A DNA stretch of 64,000 bases, taken from the NCBI RefSeq assembly GCF_001624705.1, contig NZ_JSEO01000015.1, forward strand, positions 62,001-126,000, read 5' to 3'. The notes beneath the pieces were generated by a model that saw only the letters and a program-made list of their open reading frames with translations, searched no databases and had not been told where the DNA came from. A program made the translations under genes and the position numbers. The number at the start of each line of letters is the position of its first letter. Within the stretch, counting starts at the first letter, position 1. Below, piece after piece: positions 7,370 through 16,425 of the stretch. Origin of the DNA: Marinomonas sp. SBI8L. GTDB taxonomy: Bacteria > Pseudomonadota > Gammaproteobacteria > Pseudomonadales > Marinomonadaceae.

Positions 7370-8122
7370 TTATGTAAAGTCTGAGAACTGCTGTTTTTTT
7401 ATAAGATCAATTAAACCAAATTCAGAAAGGTTATTGTTTTTATATTCTAATAAAGCCATTTCTTTATCTCCAGTTTTCAAAGCCCTTATAAAATTTTTAA
7501 ACTTTTGATAATGTGAAGATAAAATTTCAAGCCTAAGTAATTTAGCATTATTGTTTGAATGAAGAAATTCATCATAATGACCAATCCCGAACATTTTAAT
7601 TGTTTTCAAAGCTTTCTCATATTCATAGCCATTATTGTTTCTAGGAGTCAGCTCTAATAAGTTACGCCCTGTTTGTGACATAACGAATCGGACATTAAAT
7701 AATTCACTAAGGTTGTCTGTTAATGGATTAACTATTAATGGTTGTTCTTTCTCGATAGATTCTGAACATGTGCCTCGAATAGCAGGAGAAAAAAGGGGAA
7801 ATTCACATCCTTTATATAAGTTATTGCAATCAGAACACATCACAATATAGTTTTTATCCTCATATTTAAGGAATGGATACAAGCCATTTTTTTTCGGTCT
7901 ATAATGATCAATTGTAGCCTCAATAGAAATACTTTGACTATTATTACTTGGTCGAGTTAATGAACCATCTAAACGACATTCGCATATAGGGCACTTATTC
8001 TTAGTAACCTTTAAATGAACAGGTTTAAAAATTGACCACCGTTTCGCATTATTCGAAGCGAGAAATTCTTTCTTGGTATTTTCGTAGTCACTATGTTCAT
8101 AAAGATCCTTCATACTAATCAT
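7370..8122 (-). CDS. HNH nuclease, PtuB-like, second gene of a Septu-like operon
   Basis: A 250-residue protein. The start at 8122 overlaps the ATPase stop by 8 bases and has GGAGAG 7 bases upstream, so the two genes are translationally coupled; a longer frame to 8197 would run inside the ATPase gene. Residues 44-47 (CPIC), the central IDHYRPK (71-77) and CSDCN (96-100) form a Cys-type HNH finger as in PtuB of Septu and the Ec78 retron effector. His73 is the expected catalytic base. The C-terminal 140 residues are helical and charged. It is probably the DNA- or RNA-cutting effector kept in check by the ATPase. The operon ends in a clear terminator. Confidence 0.8.
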   Translation of the reverse strand: MISMKDLYEHSDYENTKKEFLASNNAKRWSIFKPVHLKVTKNKCPICECRLDGSLTRPSNNSQSISIEATIDHYRPKKNGLYPFLKYEDKNYIVMCSDCNNLYKGCEFPLFSPAIRGTCSESIEKEQPLIVNPLTDNLSELFNVRFVMSQTGRNLLELTPRNNNGYEYEKALKTIKMFGIGHYDEFLHSNNNAKLLRLEILSSHYQKFKNFIRALKTGDKEMALLEYKNNNLSEFGLIDLIKKQQFSDFT

Positions 8123-11042
8123 TGAAAAACTCTCCAAACTCTTCAAGAAATTCTTCCATATCTTCAGGTTCAATAGATTCAAATCTATTAAAATCAATTT
8201 CTTTATTATCTCTTAAAAACTTTAAAAACTTATAATAATTTCTATTATAAAGAATTTCACTAGAGAAGCTATTATCAAGTTCTAACTTTATCTTTTCAAT
8301 TCGTTCTACTTCTTCATCATTAGGCGAATTTATTATTTGCAACGATGAGTACTCTTTTATTTTATCTCTCATATCTTTTCCAATTAGAGACGATAAATTA
8401 AAGTGTTCAAGAAGAACTGACGAAATATCTAGGTATTTCGTCCCTATTTTACTAGTATCAATGCAAGTACTTTTATAATCTATAATTCCAATCTCATTTT
8501 GATTACGATTTAATAGAATCAGTGGATTATGTGTAGTTGATACAATTTGCATTTTTGGATTTAACTCTTTTACATTGTCAATAAAAGAAGACTGCCACTC
8601 AACATGTAGAGATGTTTCTGGCTCATCCATGATTAAAATAGATGATTTTCCAGAGTTTAAAATCACATTTAGAAATATAATCAGTAATTGTTTTTCACCT
8701 GAAGAGAGTTGATTTAATCTTATTCTCTTCTTTTCCGGTGATGACAATTCAATTACTAGCGCATCATTATCGTCATCTATTATTATGGTTTTCTCAGTAT
8801 CTAAGAAATATTTATCCATTACTTTTTTAAATTTAAGTAAAACTTTTGATTCATTATCTATAATACTATTAATTTCAACAGAAAGTTTCTTAAATTCTAA
8901 CAAAGATTCAGGAGTACTGTCGGTAATATTTTCAAGTATTTTATTTCTTTTACTTTCTAACTCCTCTGATCTATTACTTATAATCTGCTTAACATTTCGT
9001 TGATACTTACTAAATTTATTTGTCAAATTCTCAATTACTAAATCCAAAGTTAAACTTTCATTTTTATTAGAAAACCGACTTAAATCATTAAGTGAAGGAA
9101 TAATTATTGGGTTTAAGTTTAAAGAAGGTGTATTTGCTTTTAATACTTGTTCTGAATTTTGACCATTTTCAAATTCTTTTTTTATTGTTAATTCAACATA
9201 TGGGTAGTTATAATAGTCAAGTATTTCTTTATTATTAGATATACATGCACTAAGCAAATTTAATACAGTACTTTTTCCTGATCCATTTTTACCAACCAGA
9301 AGATTAATATCGTCCTGTAAATTCCACTCTATATCACGATTACCAAATATATTTGTTATTTTAATTTTACATATTGTTGTTCGTATTGGTTCTTTCATTT
9401 CCAAAGCACCTGAATTTATCAATAATTTTTTAAGTTTTTCTCTAAAATTCAGAAAGTTTTTTGAACTTTCTTTAGGCAAAAAATTTGTTATAATATTATC
9501 GAAAATGAAATTTTTTCTATTTTGATGAGAACCTCTTCCTCTCATCTCATAGGCTTGTTTCCATAAGTGAGATTTCTCTATAATCAGTTCTTTGAAAATA
9601 AAATCTCTCAAGTTTTTAGAGAAAGTTCTTTTGATTTTATTTTGTGAGTCACATATTTCTGAAACCAAATTATTTTTGGTCAAAAATAAATTTATATCTC
9701 TCATGATAAAAGTTAGAACCCAGCTTAAAGGTTTTAGATGGCGATATTCAAAATCCTTCCAACTTAGCCTTTTACTGAAAGCTTTTAACACTGCCCAGTG
9801 TTCATTATCGAGCCGATTTATAAACTCTTCATGAAATTCATTATTATTAATAGTTGAATAAAAAACTGAATAATCATACTCTAAATCAATAATATTTCTT
9901 TCAATTTTACTATTTATTACTTTTAGTAATTTTATTATCTGCCCTGAAGTATGGTGACTGAGTTCTTTTTTATTTAACTCTCCAAATTTAAAGGTGTCTT
10001 TATTTTCTACACTAAACTCTATACTTTGCTTACTAAGCGCTGATGATAAATTATGTAAATTCCTTCTTATATAACCGTTTACATCAGTATTATCCAATTT
10101 ATCTGTTTTAGAAAACACTAGTTGAAATTTATCTTGATAGCCATTTAAGCATATACTTTCAATTACACCTTGCCCACCTGTTGCAAAAGCTTCCTCTGCA
10201 TCACCAATAAGAATAATATGATTACAAAAATCAAAATAGTCATAGTGCCTTGTGGACAGCGTATCACGTTTCTCACTGTAAGAATGGCCAATGCCTTCTC
10301 CATCAATTAAAACAAAATTTGAACTGTTATGAAATTTTGAAGATAACAAGTCACCTTCAATTCTAACATATTCAACTAATGCAGATATGGAGCCAAATTC
10401 ATTTTTGAGTAAATCTTTATTTTTAATAATAAATTTATCTTTATCATTTATCCCTATTATTTCTATTGTTTCTTGTTCGAAAAGATTTCCCGAATCAGGA
10501 CATGTTTTTGAAAAATTAAATTCAATTTCACCAATAAGATTATTTTTTATATCATCAACAATATTGTTAACTTTTAAGTTATCAAAAAAACCATCATCAT
10601 TTACATCTAAATTTAAAGGCCTTAGCTTATTTATTAATGTTTCAGCTTGTTTCTCTATAATTGAATCTGAAACTATATGTTTTAATTTAAACCTTTCATC
10701 AGGTGACTGCTCAAATTCATAAATAACATCACTTAAATTAGAGTTTTTATCCAAGGTTTTTTTTATTGCTTCAAAAATCAAATCTTCAATTGCAAAAACA
10801 AGGTCTTCTTTTTTCTTTAATAAAATAGTACTTTTAAAAGGTAATAAACTGTTAATTACATATTCAGTTGGTGCAACAGTCGTTCTGCGTTGAGTTGTAG
10901 TTGGAAAGTTAACTTCCGTTGTTCCAAGTATTTGCTGAACTAATGAGCTTTTACCTGCCCCTGTGCTACCAATCAAGTAAGCTTTTGTGACTTCCTCTGG
11001 TAGATCACCCATTAAATTTTGTATTGTTTTAAAATCGCGCAT
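8115..11042 (-). CDS. fused GTPase-like / ABC (SMC-type) ATPase, Septu-like defence protein
   Basis: A 975-residue two-headed P-loop protein. The N-terminal half has Walker A GSTGAGKSS (25-33), a Thr-rich switch I-like stretch (48-55), a DGEG switch II (247-250) and SKTD (311-314) in the G4 position, which together suggest a dynamin- or septin-like GTPase. Residues 380-550 are helical. The C-terminal half has a second Walker A GKNGSGKST (584-592), a coiled helical insert (665-745), the ABC signature LSSGEKQ (779-785), Walker B IMDEPETSLH (804-813) and a THN switch (837-839), as in PtuA/OLD-type ATPases. No nuclease motif is seen, so cutting falls to the HNH partner. PtuA is normally much shorter and lacks the GTPase half. 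Codon use is very AT-rich, indicating transfer. Confidence 0.8.
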   Translation of the reverse strand: MRDFKTIQNLMGDLPEEVTKAYLIGSTGAGKSSLVQQILGTTEVNFPTTTQRRTTVAPTEYVINSLLPFKSTILLKKKEDLVFAIEDLIFEAIKKTLDKNSNLSDVIYEFEQSPDERFKLKHIVSDSIIEKQAETLINKLRPLNLDVNDDGFFDNLKVNNIVDDIKNNLIGEIEFNFSKTCPDSGNLFEQETIEIIGINDKDKFIIKNKDLLKNEFGSISALVEYVRIEGDLLSSKFHNSSNFVLIDGEGIGHSYSEKRDTLSTRHYDYFDFCNHIILIGDAEEAFATGGQGVIESICLNGYQDKFQLVFSKTDKLDNTDVNGYIRRNLHNLSSALSKQSIEFSVENKDTFKFGELNKKELSHHTSGQIIKLLKVINSKIERNIIDLEYDYSVFYSTINNNEFHEEFINRLDNEHWAVLKAFSKRLSWKDFEYRHLKPLSWVLTFIMRDINLFLTKNNLVSEICDSQNKIKRTFSKNLRDFIFKELIIEKSHLWKQAYEMRGRGSHQNRKNFIFDNIITNFLPKESSKNFLNFREKLKKLLINSGALEMKEPIRTTICKIKITNIFGNRDIEWNLQDDINLLVGKNGSGKSTVLNLLSACISNNKEILDYYNYPYVELTIKKEFENGQNSEQVLKANTPSLNLNPIIIPSLNDLSRFSNKNESLTLDLVIENLTNKFSKYQRNVKQIISNRSEELESKRNKILENITDSTPESLLEFKKLSVEINSIIDNESKVLLKFKKVMDKYFLDTEKTIIIDDDNDALVIELSSPEKKRIRLNQLSSGEKQLLIIFLNVILNSGKSSILIMDEPETSLHVEWQSSFIDNVKELNPKMQIVSTTHNPLILLNRNQNEIGIIDYKSTCIDTSKIGTKYLDISSVLLEHFNLSSLIGKDMRDKIKEYSSLQIINSPNDEEVERIEKIKLELDNSFSSEILYNRNYYKFLKFLRDNKEIDFNRFESIEPEDMEEFLEEFGEFFND

Positions 11043-11529
11043 ATTATTCTCTAGAGCTAAAATATATGTTTTTTATATAATACATCATGCCTAAGCTTAG
11101 TATCCCTGTTAACTAATATTTTTATATATTCACTTAAAACAATCCTCATATCTTAATTTTTTTAATATAAAATATTTTAAGGAAACAAACTTAAGTTTGA
11201 TTTTTATACTAAAAAATGACTAGTTTCTTACATTTTAAGATTTAGCTTTTCTATCTAGTCATTTTACAATAAAAAGGTATGAAAAGATCATTAAAACCAA
11301 AAGATAAGCAGTTTGAAAAGCCGTCCTTAGCCCTACAAGCTGAAATTTAAAATCTCATTTATTGATAAATGGTCAAAAACCACTAACAGTCTATCTCATA
11401 TATAAATTACTAGAATCCTACTCATTTCCCTTCACATTTCAATTTATTTCGCTATGATCAAGCAAAAAACATACAATTTATAACATTATCGCTAATCTTT
11501 CATTGCAAATATGTCATAGCCCAGAACGG
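11043..11529. other. 487-bp AT-rich spacer
   Basis: No gene is recognised. It holds the promoter side of the ATPase-HNH operon and a perfect 11-bp inverted repeat at 11213-11265. GC rises again to the right of about 11500, marking the right edge of the island. No integrase, tRNA or obvious attachment repeat is present. Confidence 0.5.
11213..11265. repeat. 11-bp inverted repeat, 31-base loop
   Basis: AAAATGACTAG (11213-11223) is the exact reverse complement of CTAGTCATTTT (11255-11265). It lies about 170 bases upstream of the ATPase start and could be an operator or a weak terminator; neither can be shown. Confidence 0.5.
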
Positions 11530-12231
11530 CTAAACTCTGCTTTCTTTTAGACTGCTAGCGGGTTCAATACGTATCAAAGCCTGCAACAAGAATCCAATCA
11601 TTAGGCCATTCAATAAATGCCAGAGAAAGTGACTACCTAAAGCAAATCTGGAGCACAAAGCGAGGTCATAGGTTCTTGCGACAAGGGATAAGCTAAAGAC
11701 AGCTGCAGCACTCATTACCCAAGGCCATACAGGACGCTTTTTTATTAAGCTGATTAGGGCAAAAACCCAAAGTCCTATAAGAGCAGGCGTATACTGGCCC
11801 GATCCATTTAAGGCATCTGTTGAGGCGCTCACTTGAGTAGCACTGCCTGAGATAAAGATCCAACCTAGGCTGATGAAGAGAAGTGGTAAAAACATTAACA
11901 AACGAGTGGCAGTTAAGCCTTGGCGGCCCGTAAGTTTCAAAAACACCACCAGTATATAAAGAGCGACAAAGCTCCAAATAGGGATAACATCCGCAAAGGA
12001 TGACCAAAGATTAGCTGTGGTATGAAATAGGAAAGAGCCTAAACCAATACAAGCTCCGAGTAGACATAATACCTTTGTGCTGATATCAAACGGCCCTCTT
12101 TTTCGAGCACTTGATGCAGCCCAAAGTGCAGCAATCACAAAACTTAGGTTAGATATTGCATTGATTGGTTCGGCCCAAAATGCCGTTCCGACTCGTTCGC
12201 AGTATAGATCTATCTCGGTAAACCATTCCAT
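11530..12231 (-). CDS. ceramidase-like integral membrane hydrolase (CREST superfamily)
   Basis: A 233-residue protein with about seven membrane helices. The pattern EPINAISNLSFV (21-32), GSFLFHTTAN (65-74) with His70, ADVIPI with Asp81, and a C-terminal GSHFLWHLLNG match the alkaline ceramidase / PHB-aPHC family. There the Asp and three His (two in the last motif) with a Ser bind zinc and cleave amide-linked lipids. Bacterial members mostly have unknown substrates, and ceramide is not a common lipid in gammaproteobacteria. It is monocistronic, separated from the upstream cytochrome gene by a strong hairpin. Confidence 0.75.
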   Translation of the reverse strand: MEWFTEIDLYCERVGTAFWAEPINAISNLSFVIAALWAASSARKRGPFDISTKVLCLLGACIGLGSFLFHTTANLWSSFADVIPIWSFVALYILVVFLKLTGRQGLTATRLLMFLPLLFISLGWIFISGSATQVSASTDALNGSGQYTPALIGLWVFALISLIKKRPVWPWVMSAAAVFSLSLVARTYDLALCSRFALGSHFLWHLLNGLMIGFLLQALIRIEPASSLKESRV

Positions 12232-12356
12232 TTACTCACTTCCTTGTAATTGGGTTCGGGTTGATATGCTTATTGATCATAATGAGTATGATCTGCAAGA
12301 GCAGGCATTTTAGAGCAAGAATGGGAGCTAGATAAAGCTAAAAGTTTACTGATTTA

Positions 12357-12398
12357 GCAGGTATTAAAACGCTTAGTAATTAGCGTTTTAATACCTGC
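12357..12398. terminator. 16-bp perfect hairpin, probable terminator
   Basis: GCAGGTATTAAAACGC (12357-12372) pairs with GCGTTTTAATACCTGC (12383-12398) around 10 bases. It lies 51 bases after the cytochrome c stop codon on the minus strand. There is no clear T-run, so a role as transcript 3' end protector or repeat is possible. Confidence 0.55.
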
Positions 12399-12449
12399 AG
12401 TTGAGGCTAGATGATTAAGCCAATGACGTGTCGATTACTTTTCTGCTGT

Positions 12450-13277
12450 TTAGAGCTTGTTCGTATTCTTGTGTTCCTTCATATACACAAGGTAATCAAT
12501 AGCGTTGTCTATATCCTCATCGGATAAATCAGGCAGCCCTGTCATTCTGCTTCTGGCTCTAAAGCTATCTGGGTTACGGATAAACTGCTTCATATACTCT
12601 TTCGTGCGATATTCGGTAATATTTTGCGGAATGTTCAACTCTGGTCCAATCACGCCACCCACTAAATTGACTGAGTGACAGGCCAAACAAGCGCCTTTAA
12701 ACAACTTGTAACCTTCGTGAACAGAAGCGGATGCAGATTGCTCTGGCTTAATCACCTGATAACTATCTTTGGCAGATATTTCTAAAGCAACCACTTGATG
12801 AGGCCAAGGGAAAATGCCGAATGTTTCTTTTTGAGGCCACACCATATAAAAAGGCGAAGGATCAGCAATTTTCTTGCCCTCTCGCATTGGCTCAAAATCA
12901 CCGGCAATGCCTTTACCGTTTTGATCCAACTGACGATAGCTGATCAGGGCATCTGGGTATTTACGCAGAATGTCGCCATCCAGTACCGCCTTGTATCCAT
13001 CGGCACAAACAACGGTAATTTCTGCTATGTCGTCTAATGAATAGTTATTATGTTCTAGCATGGCTTTTAGTGAAATGCCTTCATATGTTTTATCTTCATG
13101 ATAAGACACATCGTAGACGGTAAAGGATTGCACTTTGAATATGTCCATCATGTCAGACAGGGTCATCACTGACTCGTATTGCTCAGATTGAATTCTGAAC
13201 TCCTGAGACTCGTCATAGGCCATTGCCGATATAGAAACACCCGCCGTTAGTAGGCAACTCAACAAAATCCGTTTCAT
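12450..13277 (-). CDS. periplasmic cytochrome c with N-terminal molybdopterin-oxidoreductase-like domain
   Basis: A 275-residue exported protein. A Sec signal peptide (about 1-20, ending AMA) is followed by a domain (about 25-175) that resembles the sulfite-oxidase-type molybdopterin-binding fold: ISLKAMLEHNNY, VVCADGYKAVL and the WPQK...WPHQVVALEI stretch. No cofactor-ligating cysteine is evident there, since its only Cys lies in VVCADGY. The C-terminus is a class I cytochrome c: heme site CLACH near 196-200, and an axial Met probably in SRMTGLPDLSDEDI. It should carry electrons in the periplasm. The donor or acceptor is unknown and no oxidase genes adjoin. Confidence 0.75.
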   Translation of the reverse strand: MKRILLSCLLTAGVSISAMAYDESQEFRIQSEQYESVMTLSDMMDIFKVQSFTVYDVSYHEDKTYEGISLKAMLEHNNYSLDDIAEITVVCADGYKAVLDGDILRKYPDALISYRQLDQNGKGIAGDFEPMREGKKIADPSPFYMVWPQKETFGIFPWPHQVVALEISAKDSYQVIKPEQSASASVHEGYKLFKGACLACHSVNLVGGVIGPELNIPQNITEYRTKEYMKQFIRNPDSFRARSRMTGLPDLSDEDIDNAIDYLVYMKEHKNTNKL

Positions 13278-13460
13278 GAATAATCATCCTTATATTCAAG
13301 TTCCATAAAATCGTACGGGATACTGCATGAAACGGGGAGAGAGATCAAAAGGTTTGTCTCAATTTTTGAGAAGTCTAACAAATGAGTGATTTAGGACTAA
13401 ATTAGTACAATTAAAACAATAAGATAATAGTGAAATTAATTAACACTCTTAAGTAAAAAA

Positions 13461-14750
13461 CTAGACTAAATAGCGATTAAAACGCTTTCTAAGGAGCGCA
13501 TTAATATGTTCTGTTGGAGCAGCATTGATTGCTTTTTGCATTTCAAGGTTTGCAACTTGAGACTTCCCGATCTGAAAAAGTAAATCCGCTTTGACTGCAT
13601 ACCAGTGGTAAGAGCATGCAAGCCAATTGGGTGGTGTGAGGCTAGCTAAAAAAGTGAGAGCCGCTTCTGGGCCATCTAGATGAGATACTACTATGGCACG
13701 GTTTAAACCTAATAATGCCGAAGGGCTAATCTGTTGTAGTTTATCGTATGCCGATAAGATGCTTTGCCAATTGGTCTGTTCAAAGCTAGGGGCTAAACAA
13801 TGCTCTGCGGCAATACTGGCCTCTAGATGATATCGAGATAAATGCTCACCTTTTGCTGAGTCAAGAAGGTAGCTCATGCCGATTTTAATGTATTTATCAT
13901 GCCAGAGTGATCTGTCTTGATCCGAGAACAATATCAGTTCACCACTGCCCTCTTGGCGGCTATTCATTCTTGCGAGGTGAAAGAACATTAAGGCCAATAA
14001 GGCAAAGGTTTCGGGTTTATTACCACTAGGATGTTCCGACAAAACACTGGCAAGATGAATCGCCTCTTGGCACAGATCTAGCCGAATGGCCTTATCTGGA
14101 TGAGATGATAAATACCCTTCGGTAAAAATAAGATAAATAACATTCAGTACATTTGAAAAGCGAGTATTAAGCTCACCTAAACTGAAATTAGCAATATCTA
14201 ACTCACTCGTTTGTAGAGACGACTTAGCTCGATTAAAGCGTTTATAAACATTGGCTTCTGAGATGAAAAGGCGTTTAGCTATCTCGTTAGTACTAAAGCC
14301 GCACACGCTTTAAAGGGTAAAAACTAACTGTGATTGCGCTGGTAAGGAGGAATCACAACAGATAAACAAAAGGGACAGCATATCGTCACTCATCTCTTTA
14401 GATAAGGGAATTTGCAAGCCCATTTCTTGTTTACTTTCTTGTTCATCCGCTTGAATTAACGCCTGCTGAATGAGCAAGGTTTGTTTGCGTTTATCAGTGC
14501 GAAACTCAGACATCAGCGTGCGATAAGCTACTTGGTAAAGCCATGCACTTGGCTGCTTTGGTTTGCCACTCACAGGCCAAGCATCTAAGGCAGTCAGCAT
14601 GGCTTCTTGCACAGCATCTTCCACTAGGCTGAGATGCTCTATGCCTACCCGCTTACTTAAGCTTGCGACAAGTTGACCATAATGATGTCGAAAAAGATGA
14701 TCAACTTGGTGCTGCTTCTCTTGTTGATAGTTAGTACCATTTGAATTCAT
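13461..14750 (-). pseudogene. ECF42-type sigma factor interrupted by one in-frame stop
   Basis: From the ATG at 14750 the frame encodes the sigma-2 region (DHLFRHHYGQLVASLSKR, EDAVQEAMLTALDAWP) and reaches a TAA at 14310-14312. The same frame continues without a break (Ser, Val, then CGFSTNEIAKRLFISEANV, the sigma-4 helix-turn-helix) and on through the long TPR-like C-terminal domain to 13461. Intact relatives read continuously through this point. The two halves give 146 and about 281 residues. The 3' part shows no further damage, so the stop is recent, suppressed, or the halves are made separately (a GTG at 14306 could start the second). It follows the DGPF gene by 4 bases, as in ECF42 loci. 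Confidence 0.8.
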
Positions 14751-14754
14751 GGGA

Positions 14755-15171
14755 CTATTCTGGCGTCCAGATTTCTCTGATTTCGATACTCACGTTAGGG
14801 CTTTCTATCCTAGGGCTTTGATTAATAACCGCTACGGCCTCTTCCATGTCTGCTGCACTAATCATCATATAACCGCCGACGATTTCTTTGAGCTCGATAA
14901 AAGGACCATCATCAACACCAGATTGGCGTACAACACTGGCACTGCCGCTCAATTTACCGCCCATGTCTTTAATATTATCTGCGAACTTTTCTTGCCATGC
15001 TTGGTACTTGGCATACATAGCTTCCATTTCGGAAGGAGAGGGTGAGGATGAGCTATCACAGCCTTGCTCTGATTCACTGCGTAAAATGCACATATAGGTT
15101 TTGTTAGACGTTTTTTTATCTGACATTGTTTTATCTGACGCTACTTTATTTGACATTGTTTTATCTGACAT
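14755..15171 (-). CDS. YCII-related DGPF-domain protein, ECF42 partner
   Basis: A 138-residue protein. Residues about 27-138 form a YCII-related ferredoxin-like domain with the hallmark DGPF (in VDDGPFIELKE) and VGGYMMISA. DGPF proteins are the standard genomic companions of ECF42 sigma factors, whose broken gene follows 4 bases later. The ATG at 15171 has GGAG 5 bases upstream, which supports it. The first 26 residues, however, are an internal repeat of SDKTMSNK-like units absent from the family's usual start (YMCILR here). The repeat expanded at DNA level as well. The molecular function of DGPF proteins is not settled. Confidence 0.8.
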   Translation of the reverse strand: MSDKTMSNKVASDKTMSDKKTSNKTYMCILRSESEQGCDSSSSPSPSEMEAMYAKYQAWQEKFADNIKDMGGKLSGSASVVRQSGVDDGPFIELKEIVGGYMMISAADMEEAVAVINQSPRIESPNVSIEIREIWTPE

Positions 15172-15265
15172 AGTTGCTCCAAAAGTTTGACCTTAGATCA
15201 GGGCTTAATTACCTCTGATACTCTATAAACGTGTGAGCTCGTGAGTTTTGGACACTTTTTTAAAC

Positions 15266-15350
15266 TTCTCTTTAGAAAAAGTTTCTCTTTAGAAAAAGTT
15301 TCTCTTTAGAAAAATCTTCTCTTTAATAAAGGCTTCTCTTCTATTTAGAA
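15266..15350. repeat. 17-bp tandem repeat, 4-5 units
   Basis: Units of 17 bases (TTCTCTTTAGAAAAAGT and variants) begin at 15266, 15283, 15300 and 15317, with a partly altered fifth unit overlapping the end of the LysR gene. The first three are nearly identical. Confidence 0.85.
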
Positions 15351-16375
15351 AAGGCCTCGATTCTCTGGTTAGCATCAATGCCTAATTCGCTTAATACTTG
15401 CACTAATTGCGTTTCATCTTCTTGAACTTGCTGTACTAACCAATCTTGGTATTTCGCCATGGCCCCTTTGCTGGGCTGCTTAGAGATTAAAAGATAGTCC
15501 AGTCCTAATAAAATCGGCATATTAAAAGGGATCACTAGGCGTTTTTCGGCTAAAGCTTTGATCGCATAAAACACATCACACACCACTAACCCTATGCCAT
15601 TTTCTGCAGCTGACAGGGCCATATCTAGCGTTTCAAACTCATAACCTTGGCTAACATCAAACGCTTCATTTTCTTGCCCTTTTCCTTTTTGCCCTTTTCT
15701 TTCGAGGGCTGGCCCTCCTAGCAACTCATTCCAAGCTTGCCAGTGTATATGTCCATCTAAGCGAGTGTGTATCAGGGTTTGCCCGATAAGATCCTTAGCT
15801 GAATTTATTGGCTCACTTTTCTCAAGGTAAGCGGGTGACGCTAATATGCAAAGCCACTCTTGCCTTAGTTTTACTATTGAGGCGTCTTTGTCTGTGTAAT
15901 CTAGACAAGCATGTAAAGCGAGCTCATCCCCTTTTAGGTTGACGGTATCTGTGATCTTCCTCATCCAGGTGGTTTCAATATGCAAATCTAACTCAGGCTT
16001 GGACTGCTTAAGTTCGCCCATTTTAGGGATAAGCCATCTCGCCGCAAAAGTAGGCGGCACCTGTAACCTTAATAGAGGCTGGCTGCCTTGTATTTCATCC
16101 ACTGCAAGTTGCAATAAATCGAGAGCTTGGCTGGCCCTTTGTTGCAGTATTGTGCCTGATTCTGTGAGCGCAAGTTGATGCCCTTCTCTTACAAAAAGTG
16201 CTGAGCCTAAAAAAGCTTCTAACCCTTTAATTTGTTTACTCACGCCACTTTGAGTGAGTGCAAGTTCGTCACCTGCTTTGGTGAAGTTTAAATGCCTAGC
16301 TGCGGCTTCGAATACGCGGATAGATTGCTGTGCAGGCAGCCTTGGGTAACGCTTATTACCATGAATTTCAGTCAT
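15341..16375 (-). CDS. LysR-type regulator, GcvA-like
   Basis: A 344-residue LysR regulator. The N-terminal winged helix (LPAQQSIRVFEAAARHLNFTKAGDELALT) is of the GcvA/AmpR kind, followed by a PBP2-type effector domain (TFAARWLIPKMGEL onward). It diverges from a class IV aminotransferase with a 113-bp gap that contains a candidate operator, so it probably senses an amino acid or its derivative and controls that gene. The last codons merge into the 17-bp tandem repeat, so the C-terminus may vary between strains. Confidence 0.85.
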   Translation of the reverse strand: MTEIHGNKRYPRLPAQQSIRVFEAAARHLNFTKAGDELALTQSGVSKQIKGLEAFLGSALFVREGHQLALTESGTILQQRASQALDLLQLAVDEIQGSQPLLRLQVPPTFAARWLIPKMGELKQSKPELDLHIETTWMRKITDTVNLKGDELALHACLDYTDKDASIVKLRQEWLCILASPAYLEKSEPINSAKDLIGQTLIHTRLDGHIHWQAWNELLGGPALERKGQKGKGQENEAFDVSQGYEFETLDMALSAAENGIGLVVCDVFYAIKALAEKRLVIPFNMPILLGLDYLLISKQPSKGAMAKYQDWLVQQVQEDETQLVQVLSELGIDANQRIEAFSK

Positions 16376-16425
16376 ACTATAAGAACCAGAACTCGTTTGT
16401 TGATGACATGCTAAGTCTCTAACCT

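Noticed and set aside
8123-8197. A 25-residue N-terminal extension of the HNH protein
   Set aside because: It lies inside the ATPase gene. The ATG at 8122 has a well-placed GGAGAG, and the added residues resemble no PtuB start.
13461-14306. A stand-alone TPR-like gene starting at a GTG
   Set aside because: It is the in-frame continuation of an ECF42 sigma factor after a single stop, with its helix-turn-helix at the very start. One interrupted gene is the simpler reading.
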